Below the pieces are notes generated by a model, which searched no databases, was not told where the DNA came from, and saw only the letters and a list, made by a program, of their open reading frames with translations. Shown here piece after piece: positions 19,884-27,774 of a stretch of 64,000 nucleotides of DNA. Source of the DNA: Sporosarcina sp. P34 (GTDB taxonomy: Bacteria > Bacillota > Bacilli > Bacillales_A > Planococcaceae); the NCBI RefSeq assembly GCF_002743375.1, contig NZ_PDZC01000001.1, positions 1 to 64,000 of the forward strand, given 5' to 3'. The first letter of the stretch is position 1, and each line of letters starts with the position of its first letter. Position numbers and translations under genes: made by a program.

Positions 19884-19961
19884 TCGTATATGTAGAAAAC
19901 ATTCACCTGAAAGGGAGTTTAAAAACGCCACTGCATTCCATACATTTCTTTTGCTACATCT

Positions 19962-20000
19962 AAAAAGACGAACCCTATTATCGTAGGGTTCGCCATTTAG
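19962..20000 (-). terminator. Terminator after the cotZ-like gene
   Basis: On the minus strand CGAACCCTA pairs with TAGGGTTCG, followed by TCTTTTT. Confidence 0.75.
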
Positions 20001-20016
20001 CATTGCAAGAAACCAA

Positions 20017-20589
20017 TCAATCTTCATCGCAGAAATTGATATACACATCATCAATACACTGAATGCCGCAGAAGCAGCTCAAATCAACCGTCAAGCATGT
20101 ATTCGTAGGTCCAAAACCATTCACCTTACAAATTTTTTCATAACAGATCTTTCCGTCCGTCGTAATATCAAACGGGTGTCCGTTATATAAAGGCTGCAAT
20201 ACTTGAATGGTAGCACAGCAAGAATCAAACACGGTCTGTACACGGAAGAATACGGAAACACAGCTCGTATGCTTATGATGTGACGATGTATGATTAGCTA
20301 GTGTCTCTTCTGCTGTCATTTTAGGATAATGCTTCCGTTTGCCACCTCTGAATACTGCCTTGAAATAGTCCCCGTTACCCGTCAGTAAACTGAACACGCG
20401 TGTGTTGACGCGGCCTCTAACCGGGCTGACTAAACTGCCAAGCGGCGCCATGAAACAATCTGTATCACACTCTACACAATCCACTTCCGGACACGTATTC
20501 TGGACGCGTTGGATAAAGCGCACTACTTCACAAATACAATTCGACTTATGACAGCCATCATGTTTGCTGTCTTTTTTTTCACATCCCAC
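20017..20589 (-). CDS. cotZ: Spore crust/exosporium protein CotZ/CotY/ExsY family
   Basis: A cysteine-rich 190-residue protein with MGCEKKDSKHDGCHKSNCICEVVRFIQ at the N-terminus, where CHKSNCICEVVRFIQ is the family hallmark. The core PEVDCVECDTDCFMAPLGSL, and RVNTRVFSLLTGNGDYFKAVF, are typical. These proteins assemble the outermost spore layer through disulfide bonds. Start GTG 20589, with AGGAGGTG upstream. Transcribed alone on the minus strand. Naming among CotY, CotZ and ExsY cannot be settled here. Confidence 0.9.
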   Translation of the reverse strand: MGCEKKDSKHDGCHKSNCICEVVRFIQRVQNTCPEVDCVECDTDCFMAPLGSLVSPVRGRVNTRVFSLLTGNGDYFKAVFRGGKRKHYPKMTAEETLANHTSSHHKHTSCVSVFFRVQTVFDSCCATIQVLQPLYNGHPFDITTDGKICYEKICKVNGFGPTNTCLTVDLSCFCGIQCIDDVYINFCDED

Positions 20590-20665
20590 TACTGTCCACC
20601 TCCTGTTTGTCGTTCTCTATACTTTATGCATGGGTAATCGACATGACAGGGCGCTTTCCTCAATA

Positions 20666-20696
20666 TGCATAAATCCGACATAAAAGATACATGCTA
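20666..20696 (+). promoter_or_regulatory. Candidate SigG (forespore) promoter of the spoVA operon
   Basis: TGCATA (20666-20671) and CATGCTA (20690-20696) with an 18-base spacer resemble the SigG boxes (GMATR, CATNNTA). The spoVA operon of B. subtilis is SigG-dependent. The leader would be very short, because the ribosome site starts at 20702. Confidence 0.45.
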
Positions 20697-20717
20697 GATA
20701 GAAGGGAGGCGTCGAAT

Positions 20718-21110
20718 TTGAAGAAACTAAGTATAATATTACTTATTCTTGGTCTACTCACTGGTTGTAGTGAGAAAGGAACGTATATTAAAAATACTAC
20801 TCCGTATGATGAGCATTCGGTAGAGAATGTCTTGATGAGTAATGAACATGTGAAGCTAGCAAAGGTACTGCTATATGAAGATGAATTGCTAGCAGGGATT
20901 CGTGTCAATACGTTTTCCCGATTTAAAAAGAAAGCTATTGCCAACAAAATTCAAAAAAAATTGGAACGTGAGTATCCTGACTTAAAAGTCACCGTGTCGG
21001 CAGATAGTAAAATCTTATTGGAAACGGAGAAGTTGATCAATAAAAAAAGCGAGAAAAATTATCGAAAGAAAATTGATAAAATCAAATCAATTGAAAAGGA
21101 GCAAACCTAA
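20718..21110 (+). CDS. YhcN/YlaJ-type sporulation lipoprotein
   Basis: Lipoprotein of about 130 residues: a lipobox LLTGC (Cys17 of the mature-start numbering from TTG 20718) ends a hydrophobic signal. The remainder has ISVENVLMSNEHVKLAKVLLYEDELLAGIRV and a Lys/Glu-rich coiled end, as in YhcN/YlaJ spore-membrane lipoproteins. AAGGGAGG at 20702-20709 supports the TTG start. Its stop codon shares a base with the start of spoVAC (TAATG), so it belongs to the operon. Likely in the spore inner membrane; the family call is moderate. Confidence 0.65.
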   Translation: MKKLSIILLILGLLTGCSEKGTYIKNTTPYDEHSVENVLMSNEHVKLAKVLLYEDELLAGIRVNTFSRFKKKAIANKIQKKLEREYPDLKVTVSADSKILLETEKLINKKSEKNYRKKIDKIKSIEKEQT

Positions 21111-21565
21111 TGCAACAGGAAAAGTATGCCCAAATAGAGAAAGAGTTATCACCTAAACCACCCATTATGAAAAATGTCATTAAAGCTTTCTTGATTGGTG
21201 GTTCGATATGTCTAATTGGTCAATTTATTGCACTTTTTTATATTACGTACTTTGACTTCACGGAGCGCACAGCGAGTAATCCGACTGTTGCCACAATGAT
21301 TTTCATCGCTATGTTGTTAACGGGTTTTGGACTATATAAAAAGATTGCCCAATTTGGCGGGGCAGGCGCAGCGGTACCGATAACGGGATTCGGCAATGCT
21401 GTCGTCTCGGCCTCCATTGAACATAAATCGGAAGGATATGTACTAGGTGTTGGCGGGAATATGTTTAAACTAGCGGGTTCAGTCATTTTATTTGGTGTCT
21501 TTTCAGCCTTTGTTGTAGCGCTGATCAAGACGATCTTAGTGAAATTTGGTGTGGTCTCATGGTAA
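21110..21565 (+). CDS. spoVAC: Stage V sporulation protein AC
   Basis: Membrane subunit of the SpoVA channel that moves dipicolinic acid into the forespore and out in germination. In B. subtilis SpoVAC behaves as a mechanosensitive channel. 151 residues, with four hydrophobic segments (about 22-47, 61-80, 84-100 and 123-148) and the conserved FGGAGAAVPITGFGNAVVSASIEHKSEGYVLGVGGNMFKLAGSVILFG. It overlaps the spoVAD start by 7 bases. Confidence 0.95.
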   Translation: MQQEKYAQIEKELSPKPPIMKNVIKAFLIGGSICLIGQFIALFYITYFDFTERTASNPTVATMIFIAMLLTGFGLYKKIAQFGGAGAAVPITGFGNAVVSASIEHKSEGYVLGVGGNMFKLAGSVILFGVFSAFVVALIKTILVKFGVVSW

Positions 21566-22578
21566 AACGGGGCGTGTTAACCTTTCATTCCAAGCCGAGT
21601 ATTTACGCAACGGGTGTAACGGCAGGTCCGTTGGAAAACAAGAAAAGTGTGTTTGCGCAGCAATTCGACAAATCGTATGAAGATGAGCGCTGTGATTTGC
21701 CGACGAACGAAGACGGTCATAAGCAGTTAATGTATGATGCTGTATTGATTGCACTGAGTAAAGCAAAGAAACAGCCGGAGAAAATCGATTTCTTATTAAC
21801 CGGTGACTTAGTCAATCAAATGACACCTTCTAATTTCACAGCACATGCATTAGCTATCCCGTATATTGGTCTGTTTTCCGCTTGCGCTACTTCTGTTTCA
21901 TCTATGATTACGGCGGCATTGCTTGCGGATGCGAAGCATGCAAACTGGATCGTGGCGGGCTCTTCTAGTCAACATAATGCAATTGAACGGCAGTTCCGAT
22001 ATCCGGTGGAGTATGGTTCACAAAAAGGAGCAACTGCACAGTGGACAGTCACAGCGGCGGGGGCTGCATTGATTGGACAACATACACAAGGCACCCCAGT
22101 GATTGACTGCGCTACTGTAGGAAAAGTGGTAGATATGGGAATGACGGATCCGTTGAACATGGGATCTGCAATGGCTCCAGCAGCCAGTGATACATTGATG
22201 AATCACTTAACAGGGCATGGTAAAACGGTCGATGATTATGACACGATCATCACGGGGGATTTAGGAAGTAATGGTTTCAAAATCTTTAAAGCGTTAGCCA
22301 ATGAAAATGGTTTACCGCATACGAAAAACTTTCGGGATGCCGGAGAAGAGTTTTATGGTAATGATCCGTCCTTTAAAGCAGGAGCAAGTGGATCTGGTTG
22401 TTCAGCAGCGGTATTTTTTTCCGATGTGTATCAAAAATTGCTGACTGGGGAGTATAAGCGGGTTTTATTGCTAGCGACTGGTGCCTTACTATCCCCTTTA
22501 TCATTTCAACAAGGAGATACCATTCCGTGTATTGCTCACGCTATTGAACTCACAATGGAAGAGGTGACAGCACCATGA
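21559..22578 (+). CDS. spoVAD: Stage V sporulation protein AD
   Basis: Thiolase-fold DPA-binding protein of the spore inner membrane, 339 residues, normal length. GLFSACATSVSSMITAALLADA (about 114-135) holds the thiolase-like cysteine, and GSSSQHNAIERQFRYPVEYGSQK and SGCSAAVFFSDVYQKLL are conserved. It has no transmembrane segment and is tied to the membrane through partners. Four-base ATGA overlap with the next gene. Confidence 0.95.
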   Translation: MVKRGVLTFHSKPSIYATGVTAGPLENKKSVFAQQFDKSYEDERCDLPTNEDGHKQLMYDAVLIALSKAKKQPEKIDFLLTGDLVNQMTPSNFTAHALAIPYIGLFSACATSVSSMITAALLADAKHANWIVAGSSSQHNAIERQFRYPVEYGSQKGATAQWTVTAAGAALIGQHTQGTPVIDCATVGKVVDMGMTDPLNMGSAMAPAASDTLMNHLTGHGKTVDDYDTIITGDLGSNGFKIFKALANENGLPHTKNFRDAGEEFYGNDPSFKAGASGSGCSAAVFFSDVYQKLLTGEYKRVLLLATGALLSPLSFQQGDTIPCIAHAIELTMEEVTAP

Positions 22579-22937
22579 TATCTATATATATTACATCATT
22601 TATTGTGGGTGGCTTGATTTGTGTCATTGGGCAATTACTGATGGATGTCGCAAAGTTAACGCCTGCTCATACTTTATGTTCACTGGTTGTAGTGGGATCG
22701 GTGTTGGATGGAATCGGTTGGTATGAACCGTTTATTGATTTTGCTGGTGCTGGCGCTACGATTCCCATTACTTCATTCGGGAACGCATTGACACATGGCG
22801 CGATGGCGGAAGCCGAGAGACACGGCTTGGTCGGTGTAGTAACTGGAATGTTTGAAGTGACAAGTTCGGGAATTAGCGCAGCCATCATTTTCGGACTAAT
22901 CGGTGCATTGCTTTTTACTTCAAAAGGAAATATTTAA
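22575..22937 (+). CDS. spoVAE: Stage V sporulation protein AE (AEb type)
   Basis: A 120-residue membrane subunit with about four hydrophobic segments and the family core FAGAGATIPITSFGNALTHGAMAEAERHGLVGVVTGMFEVTSSGISAAIIFG. The repeat of the PITSFGNA motif in SpoVAC shows common descent of the AC and AE subunits. Translationally coupled to spoVAD through ATGA. I see no spoVAA, AB or AF here, so this is the shorter operon form. Confidence 0.93.
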   Translation: MISIYITSFIVGGLICVIGQLLMDVAKLTPAHTLCSLVVVGSVLDGIGWYEPFIDFAGAGATIPITSFGNALTHGAMAEAERHGLVGVVTGMFEVTSSGISAAIIFGLIGALLFTSKGNI

Positions 22938-23008
22938 ACTACCAAAACGCCCTCTCCAATTCATTCTTCTCTGCATATAGTAGAGAAGAAAGGAAGGAGG
23001 GGTTTTTC

Positions 23009-23143
23009 ATGTACGGATGTTATCCATCTCAAGGTGGTTACGGATATGGCGGAGGTTATGGTGAACGATATGGCGGTTCTTCATTCGTCTTGATTGTAGT
23101 TCTGTTTATTTTACTAATCATTGTAGGCAGAAGCTATTTCTAA
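23009..23143 (+). CDS. YjcZ-like small sporulation membrane peptide
   Basis: A 44-residue frame: Gly/Tyr-rich N-terminus (MYGCYPSQGGYGYGGGYGER), then a C-terminal hydrophobic helix (SSFVLIVVLFILLIIVGRSYF). This two-part layout is that of YjcZ-type sporulation peptides. A strong AGGAAGGAGG site lies upstream. A SigK-like CATATAGTA (fits CATANNNTA) is at 22974-22982; no clear -35 partner. A standard gene finder could miss it. Confidence 0.75.
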   Translation: MYGCYPSQGGYGYGGGYGERYGGSSFVLIVVLFILLIIVGRSYF

Positions 23144-23158
23144 GGAGGAGAACTGACT

Positions 23159-23413
23159 ATGAACGATTCATTCTTTAAAAAAATAGAATCTAAGACGGGT
23201 GTGCCGATGGAAGAAGTCTTTGCATTAGCGAATGCCATTCAATATGCCGATTTCAAAGACGAAAAACAAGTAAGAAAAATCATTCGAAAAGTAAGTCAAG
23301 TAGCTAAAAAAGATGTGCCACAATCAGTAGAAGATGAATTAGTTAACTCTATCATAACAAGTGGTAAAGGGTTAAATTTGAACGATATATCACAAATGCT
23401 AGGTGGTAAGTAA
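23159..23413 (+). CDS. spoVIF: Stage VI sporulation protein F (YjcC family)
   Basis: An 84-residue protein needed for spore coat maturation in B. subtilis. It has MNDSFFKKIESKTGVPMEEVFALANAIQYADFKDEKQVRKIIRKVSQVAKK and the C-terminal VEDELVNSIITSGKGLNLNDISQMLGGK that are typical of the family. AAGGAGGAG precedes the start and it follows the YjcZ-like peptide by 15 bases, so the two may be cotranscribed. Confidence 0.9.
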   Translation: MNDSFFKKIESKTGVPMEEVFALANAIQYADFKDEKQVRKIIRKVSQVAKKDVPQSVEDELVNSIITSGKGLNLNDISQMLGGK

Positions 23414-23496
23414 AATAAATTTATTAAAACATGTTTATACCTCTAGCTAACTGGGTAAACTATTAATGAAAATCTATTTAATAGGGGGTGCACATC

Positions 23497-23805
23497 ATGG
23501 GTTATATACTACCAATACCAAATTACCAAGCACAACAGTATGCAGAACGTATGAATAATGAACGTCATAATTTTGCTTATATCGGACGCGTACATCCTGT
23601 GCGTCTGGAAAATGAGGAATCAAGCTATTGGGAAGATGTTCTGGCAGATGAAGAAAGACGTCGTGAAGAGCAGATGAAACAACGAAAAAATCGTGCACCT
23701 CAACCTTTAGTTAAAAATGGATTTATTGCGCCAAATCCAGCCCAATTCTCACCTGAAATTGCAGAAGTTGTAGGAAAGGGACAATCGATTAACGCCTATG
23801 CCTGA
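23497..23805 (+). CDS. Hypothetical protein in the spore gene cluster
   Basis: A 102-residue protein I do not recognise. It is hydrophilic, with MGYILPIPNYQAQQYAERMNNERHNF at the N-terminus, a charged middle (DEERRREEQMKQRKN) and a Pro-rich tail. No signal, membrane segment or cysteine. AGGGGGTG supports ATG 23497. Its place right after spoVIF suggests a sporulation role; this is inference. Confidence 0.7.
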   Translation: MGYILPIPNYQAQQYAERMNNERHNFAYIGRVHPVRLENEESSYWEDVLADEERRREEQMKQRKNRAPQPLVKNGFIAPNPAQFSPEIAEVVGKGQSINAYA

Positions 23806-23812
23806 CGCAAGG

Positions 23813-23851
23813 AAATACCCCTTACCACTCTAGTGGTAAGGGGTATTTTTT
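23813..23851. terminator. Bidirectional terminator between spore cluster and yjcF
   Basis: AAATACCCCTTACCAC, TCTA loop, GTGGTAAGGGGTATTTTTT. Confidence 0.9.
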
Positions 23852-23859
23852 CTGTGCAA

Positions 23860-24297
23860 TCAGTCGTTTAACAAACTTTTCTCCATAGCGCGATGAGGAA
23901 TATCAGCGTCCATGAATTCGGGCGATGTGACGACGTAGCCTAGCTTTTCGTAAAAAGGCACAGCATAGGATTGCGCGTTCAATATAAGTTTTTTCATAGA
24001 ATTCTTTAATGCATGTTCTTCTAATGTATTCATAATTAAATTTCCAAGATGTTTACCGCGATATTCAGGTAAAATACAGATTCTCTCTATTTTACCGTGT
24101 GCATTTACCAGACCTCTCATGCGACCGGCACCGATTGGTTGATCCACTTCATCATAGACAACGAAGTGGATCGCTTCTTGATCGTGTTCGTCCAACTCAA
24201 GAATCAGCGGGACGCCCTGTTCCTCCACAAAAACTTTCTTGCGGACGGAATACGCATCTTGCCGACCTTTTTCATCTGAGACGATTTTTACTGTCAT
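23860..24297 (-). CDS. yjcF: GNAT-family acetyltransferase (YjcF-like)
   Basis: About 145 residues with the GNAT fold: VRKKVFVEEQGVPLILELDE near the start, GAGRMRGLVNAHGKIERICILPEYRGKHLGNLIMNTLEEHA (the R/Q-x-x-G-x-G/A acetyl-CoA loop, here RGKHLGN), then YAVPFYEKLGYVV. The acceptor is unknown. Start 24297 follows the yjcG stop (24307-24305) by 7 bases with a weak ribosome site, so coupling to yjcG is likely. The order yjcH-yjcG-yjcF is as in B. subtilis. Confidence 0.85.
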   Translation of the reverse strand: MTVKIVSDEKGRQDAYSVRKKVFVEEQGVPLILELDEHDQEAIHFVVYDEVDQPIGAGRMRGLVNAHGKIERICILPEYRGKHLGNLIMNTLEEHALKNSMKKLILNAQSYAVPFYEKLGYVVTSPEFMDADIPHRAMEKSLLND

Positions 24298-24304
24298 CTG
24301 CAAA

Positions 24305-24820
24305 TCAAGACTCACGATCAAGACGGAACGTTTCATAGACTGTCCACGAACCATCTTCTAGTTGATAAAGTAAGTGAATACGATCAATGATTTCCGTGTG
24401 GTCTACACCTACCATCTTCATTTGGTTAATCACATCATCGTGTTCACCAGAAGTTAGGTTTTGCGCAATGGTAACATGCGGAACAAAAGCATAATTGTTT
24501 TCATCGTGATAGAAGTTTACATTTAAATCCTTGTGCAACGCGAGAATTTCATCGTTCGGTACAACTTTAAAGTAAATCGTGTTCGTCGTTGGAGCGAATG
24601 AGCTAACTTTTGTAACTTTCAACTCAAAAGGGCTGTTTTTGATGGTAATTTCTTTTAACGCATTTGCCACTTCTTCGATTTCCTTGTCATTCGCTTCGAA
24701 TGGTTCTTTCAGCGTCATATGAGGTGTGATCAGCGAATAATGCGGATCGTATCTCATCCGATAGCCGTTTGCTAAGTCCTGAAGTTTTTTTGAAGGGAAT
24801 GCAACAATACCGTATTTCAT
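24305..24820 (-). CDS. yjcG: 2H phosphoesterase / 2'-5' RNA ligase-like (YjcG)
   Basis: A 171-residue member of the LigT/2H phosphoesterase superfamily, with the two HxT motifs HMTLKE (about 34-39) and HVTIAQN (about 113-119). They line the active site that cleaves or joins cyclic phosphates in RNA. Substrate is unknown. AAGGAGG precedes ATG 24820. Confidence 0.9.
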   Translation of the reverse strand: MKYGIVAFPSKKLQDLANGYRMRYDPHYSLITPHMTLKEPFEANDKEIEEVANALKEITIKNSPFELKVTKVSSFAPTTNTIYFKVVPNDEILALHKDLNVNFYHDENNYAFVPHVTIAQNLTSGEHDDVINQMKMVGVDHTEIIDRIHLLYQLEDGSWTVYETFRLDRES

Positions 24821-24904
24821 TTAAATTTGCCTCCTTGTGAATTGACTGAATTTTAGGTACATCTATTTTAGTATATCAGAAAATGGCCAAACATGCTCTT
24901 TCTA

Positions 24905-25630
24905 TTATGAAAGTCTATTTATTTCAATTAACGCGCGGCGAATATCAGGTTGCCATGATTTCCAGGTATGATCTCCGTCTAGCTCTTCATAATAGTAAGG
25001 AAATCTCTTTTCCTTAATCACTTTATGCAGTTCGCGGTTAGGCGTTAGAAAATCCAATCTGCCGTCAGCAGTTGTGGGTACATCCGTTTCTTTATCACCG
25101 ATCACATGGTAAATAGAAAGATTGGCAGGGTTTTCATTGGCTTTGACTGCTTCGAGTACGTGTTCATTAACGAAAGGAGAATGCAATACTACATTTCCAA
25201 AGCAGTTTGGATATTTTAAAGCGGTCAATAAGGAAATCGATGCTGCCAGTGAATCGCCCATCAACATTCTTGAAGAGCCCATTTGGTATGTTGGGTAGGT
25301 TTCATCAATATACTGAATTAACTCGTGCGCTAAAAAGCGGATATATGCTTTGTGTCGATCACCTTCTGGATGATACATACGTCTGCGTTCTTGCACCGTT
25401 TTGTATGGGATTCCTACGATGATAACCGGTTCAATGATTTCTTCTTCCATTAATTCATCGGCAATTCGACCAATCCGTCCGAGTTGGAAATAATCTTTGC
25501 CATCAGAGACGAGCATGACATTATGTTTGTATAAAGGGGAGTAGCGTGATGGCAAATATATCAATAGTTCCATTTCTTCTTGTAATTCATTACTGTAAAA
25601 ACGAATTTCTTCAATTTTTCCTGGATTCAT
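24905..25630 (-). CDS. yjcH: Alpha/beta-hydrolase, putative esterase (YjcH-like)
   Basis: A 241-residue cytoplasmic protein of the Esterase D / enterochelin-esterase-like group. The nucleophile elbow reads MGDSLAAS (about 121-128); the acid and base are likely Asp in VIGDKETD and His in LDGDHTWKSW. AGGTCC upstream. First gene of the yjcH-G-F group. Substrate is unknown. Confidence 0.85.
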   Translation of the reverse strand: MNPGKIEEIRFYSNELQEEMELLIYLPSRYSPLYKHNVMLVSDGKDYFQLGRIGRIADELMEEEIIEPVIIVGIPYKTVQERRRMYHPEGDRHKAYIRFLAHELIQYIDETYPTYQMGSSRMLMGDSLAASISLLTALKYPNCFGNVVLHSPFVNEHVLEAVKANENPANLSIYHVIGDKETDVPTTADGRLDFLTPNRELHKVIKEKRFPYYYEELDGDHTWKSWQPDIRRALIEINRLS

Positions 25631-25738
25631 TTTGTAGGACCTCCATAATTAATGTACACTTACTAAATATCATACCGATAAATAACAGTGTAAAGCTAGT
25701 GAAAACTATTGCGTATGAAGAGAGAGAGGGGAAATAAT

Positions 25739-26293
25739 ATGGATGAAGGTAAAAACATTGTTCATTCGGACGTTGTGACTGCAGCAACAAGAGATGCGTT
25801 GATCCGTCGTGGGGTTAAGATTGAAGATATTGCAAAAATTGTGTATGAACTGCAAGTGCCTTATAACAAAGGTTTGTCACTCGAACAGTGTATCGACTCA
25901 GTAGAAAGCGTTCTTCGTAAACGTGAATTGCAACATGCAATATTGGTAGGAGTTGAATTGGACGAAATTGCTGAAAGAGGTCAATTATCGGGACCACTTC
26001 AGCAAATCGTTGAATCAGACGAGGGGTTATTTGGAGTGGATGAAACGATTGCATTGGGTGCGGTATACACGTATGGTTCAATCGCCGTTACTACATTCGG
26101 CCACTTAGATAAGAATAAAGTCGGTATCATCAACGAATTGGATACCAAAAAAGGAATTGGTATCCATACGTTCTTAGATGATCTAGTGGCAAGTGTGGCG
26201 GCTTGTGCGGCATCTAGAATTGCGCATAGAACACGCGATTTGAAAGAAGCAGGTCTTACGTTTGAAGATGTACAAAATGGCAAGAACTCCTAA
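25739..26293 (+). CDS. Phosphatidylglycerophosphatase A family protein (YutG-like)
   Basis: About 184 residues with the PgpA-family ending; sequence features include VPYNKGLSLEQCIDSVESVLRKRELQHAILVGVELDEIAERG and GSIAVTTFGHLDKNKVGIINELDTKKGIGIHTFLDDLVASVAACAASRIAHR. In Bacilli the family lacks the membrane segments of E. coli PgpA, and its true activity is uncertain. GAGAGGGG precedes ATG 25739. Transcribed alone. Confidence 0.8.
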   Translation: MDEGKNIVHSDVVTAATRDALIRRGVKIEDIAKIVYELQVPYNKGLSLEQCIDSVESVLRKRELQHAILVGVELDEIAERGQLSGPLQQIVESDEGLFGVDETIALGAVYTYGSIAVTTFGHLDKNKVGIINELDTKKGIGIHTFLDDLVASVAACAASRIAHRTRDLKEAGLTFEDVQNGKNS

Positions 26294-26297
26294 CTAA

Positions 26298-26339
26298 AAC
26301 GAACTGCTCTAGATCATCATTTCTAGCAGCAGTTTTTTT
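26298..26339 (+). terminator. Terminator after the PgpA-family gene
   Basis: AACTGCT, loop, AGCAGCAGTTTTTTT. Confidence 0.75.
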
Positions 26340-26553
26340 GTTGAAAATGAAATTAGTCGGTGCGTCTAGTATTACGATTCTGATATTAGTATGTAGTAAG
26401 CGGTGAGAGTGTAGGGTCTATTATACCTACTACATTTACCATAGCAATCGCCTTCGCTAGAATAAGCGTTGGACAAGGTCTGATACTGGCTATATGTTGA
26501 CGAGCAGCAATAGCATACATGCAACAGGAAATAATATATAATTTAATATTATA

Positions 26554-26584
26554 TTGACAAGTTAAAGCGCTTTCATGGTAGAAT
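26554..26584 (+). promoter_or_regulatory. Candidate promoter of the TRAP-TAXI operon
   Basis: TTGACA (26554-26559) and TAGAAT (26579-26584), 19 bases apart, which is long for SigA. The rest of the gap (26340-26553) shows nothing recognisable. Confidence 0.55.
26562..26575 (+). promoter_or_regulatory. Candidate CcpA cre site
   Basis: TTAAAGCGCTTTCA fits the cre consensus TGWAANCGNTNWCA except at its second base. It sits between the -35 and -10 boxes, a position giving catabolite repression. Confidence 0.6.
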
Positions 26585-26626
26585 GGTAGTGTCTATGACT
26601 ACAAAATGTAAAGGGGAGATGGTCAC

Positions 26627-27631
26627 ATGAAGAAAAATTCACTTCGCCTACTGGCGTTAGTTTCCATGCTTGCGCTTCTTGTACTCGCAGCTTGCGGTAA
26701 CGACGAAAAAGCTGATGGGAACAAAGGTGCAGACGGAAACAAAGATGAAGGTAAGACAGAGCAAGACTACAAGTTCTTGAGCTTACTTACTGGGGGAACA
26801 CAAGGAACTTATTATCCACTAGGTGGTTCTTTTGCTGAATTCATTACTGAAGAGACAGGAATCAAAACGACTGCTGAAGTATCTCAAGCATCTGCTGCAA
26901 ACATGACAGCGCTTAAAGATGGAGATGCAAACATTGCATTCGTACAAACAGACATCGCATACTACGCTTCTAAAGGTGAAATGATGTTTGACGGAGATGT
27001 AATTGACGACGTATCTGCTGTTGGTTCACTTTACCCAGAAACGGTTCAATTGGTTACATTGAAGAAAAGCAATATCAAAACATTTGAAGACTTAAAAGGC
27101 AAAAGTATTTCAATAGGAGCGCCGGGTTCAGGAACAGCTGCCAACGCTGAGCAATTACTTGAAATCCACGGTTTAGCTTTAAGTGATATCAAAGCACAAA
27201 ACTTGGACTTCGGTGAGTCACAAGAAAGTCTACAAGCGGGACAAATTGACGCTGCATTCATTACAGCTGGAACTCCGACAGGTGCTGTTGAAGGTCTAAA
27301 CGCAACTTCAGAAGTTTTCATTATTCCAGTAGAAGAAGACAAAGCGGATGAATTAATCGAGAAATACCCATATTACACGAAAGAAATAATCCCTGCTGGA
27401 ACGTATGGTTCTAAAGAAGAAACACCTGCAGTATCAGTAGGTGCAATGCTTGTTATGCAGAACGATATCTCTGAAGAACTTGGTTACCAGATCACAAAGG
27501 CGATTTATGAAAACGCTTCAAAAATCCAACATGCTAAAGGTGCTTTGATTAAAGCGGAAAACGGTTTGAATGGAATTGGTATTCCTGTACATCCAGGTGC
27601 GCAGAAGTACTTTGACGAAGTGAACCAATAA
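26627..27631 (+). CDS. TAXI-family TRAP transporter substrate-binding lipoprotein
   Basis: Extracellular binding protein of a TRAP-TAXI uptake system, 334 residues. Signal peptide with lipobox LAAC (Cys23), then a low-complexity Gly/Asn/Lys linker. The TAXI domain starts at about 48 (FLSLLTGGTQGTYYPLGGSFAEF) and includes ISIGAPGSGTAANAEQLLEIHGL and AFITAGTPTGAVEGL. Such proteins bind organic acids or amino acids; the specific ligand cannot be told. AAAGGGGAG precedes the start. Ends before a hairpin at 27661. Confidence 0.93.
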   Translation: MKKNSLRLLALVSMLALLVLAACGNDEKADGNKGADGNKDEGKTEQDYKFLSLLTGGTQGTYYPLGGSFAEFITEETGIKTTAEVSQASAANMTALKDGDANIAFVQTDIAYYASKGEMMFDGDVIDDVSAVGSLYPETVQLVTLKKSNIKTFEDLKGKSISIGAPGSGTAANAEQLLEIHGLALSDIKAQNLDFGESQESLQAGQIDAAFITAGTPTGAVEGLNATSEVFIIPVEEDKADELIEKYPYYTKEIIPAGTYGSKEETPAVSVGAMLVMQNDISEELGYQITKAIYENASKIQHAKGALIKAENGLNGIGIPVHPGAQKYFDEVNQ

Positions 27632-27660
27632 ACGGAGTAAGTGATCTTAGAGAATCATGA

Positions 27661-27692
27661 GGGACGGTAAAGCGAAAGCTTTGTCCGTCCCA
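27661..27692 (+). terminator. Intra-operon hairpin after the TAXI gene
   Basis: GGGACGG, loop, CCGTCCC; a T-rich run follows. Probably weak, or a stabilising 3' end that raises binding-protein over permease mRNA. Confidence 0.65.
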
Positions 27693-27774
27693 TTCTTACT
27701 TTTTTACATATAATTAGCGGAATACATAAACTATTTTGTCGTTTGTATGTAATGAAACAGAAAGGATTAAGCGG

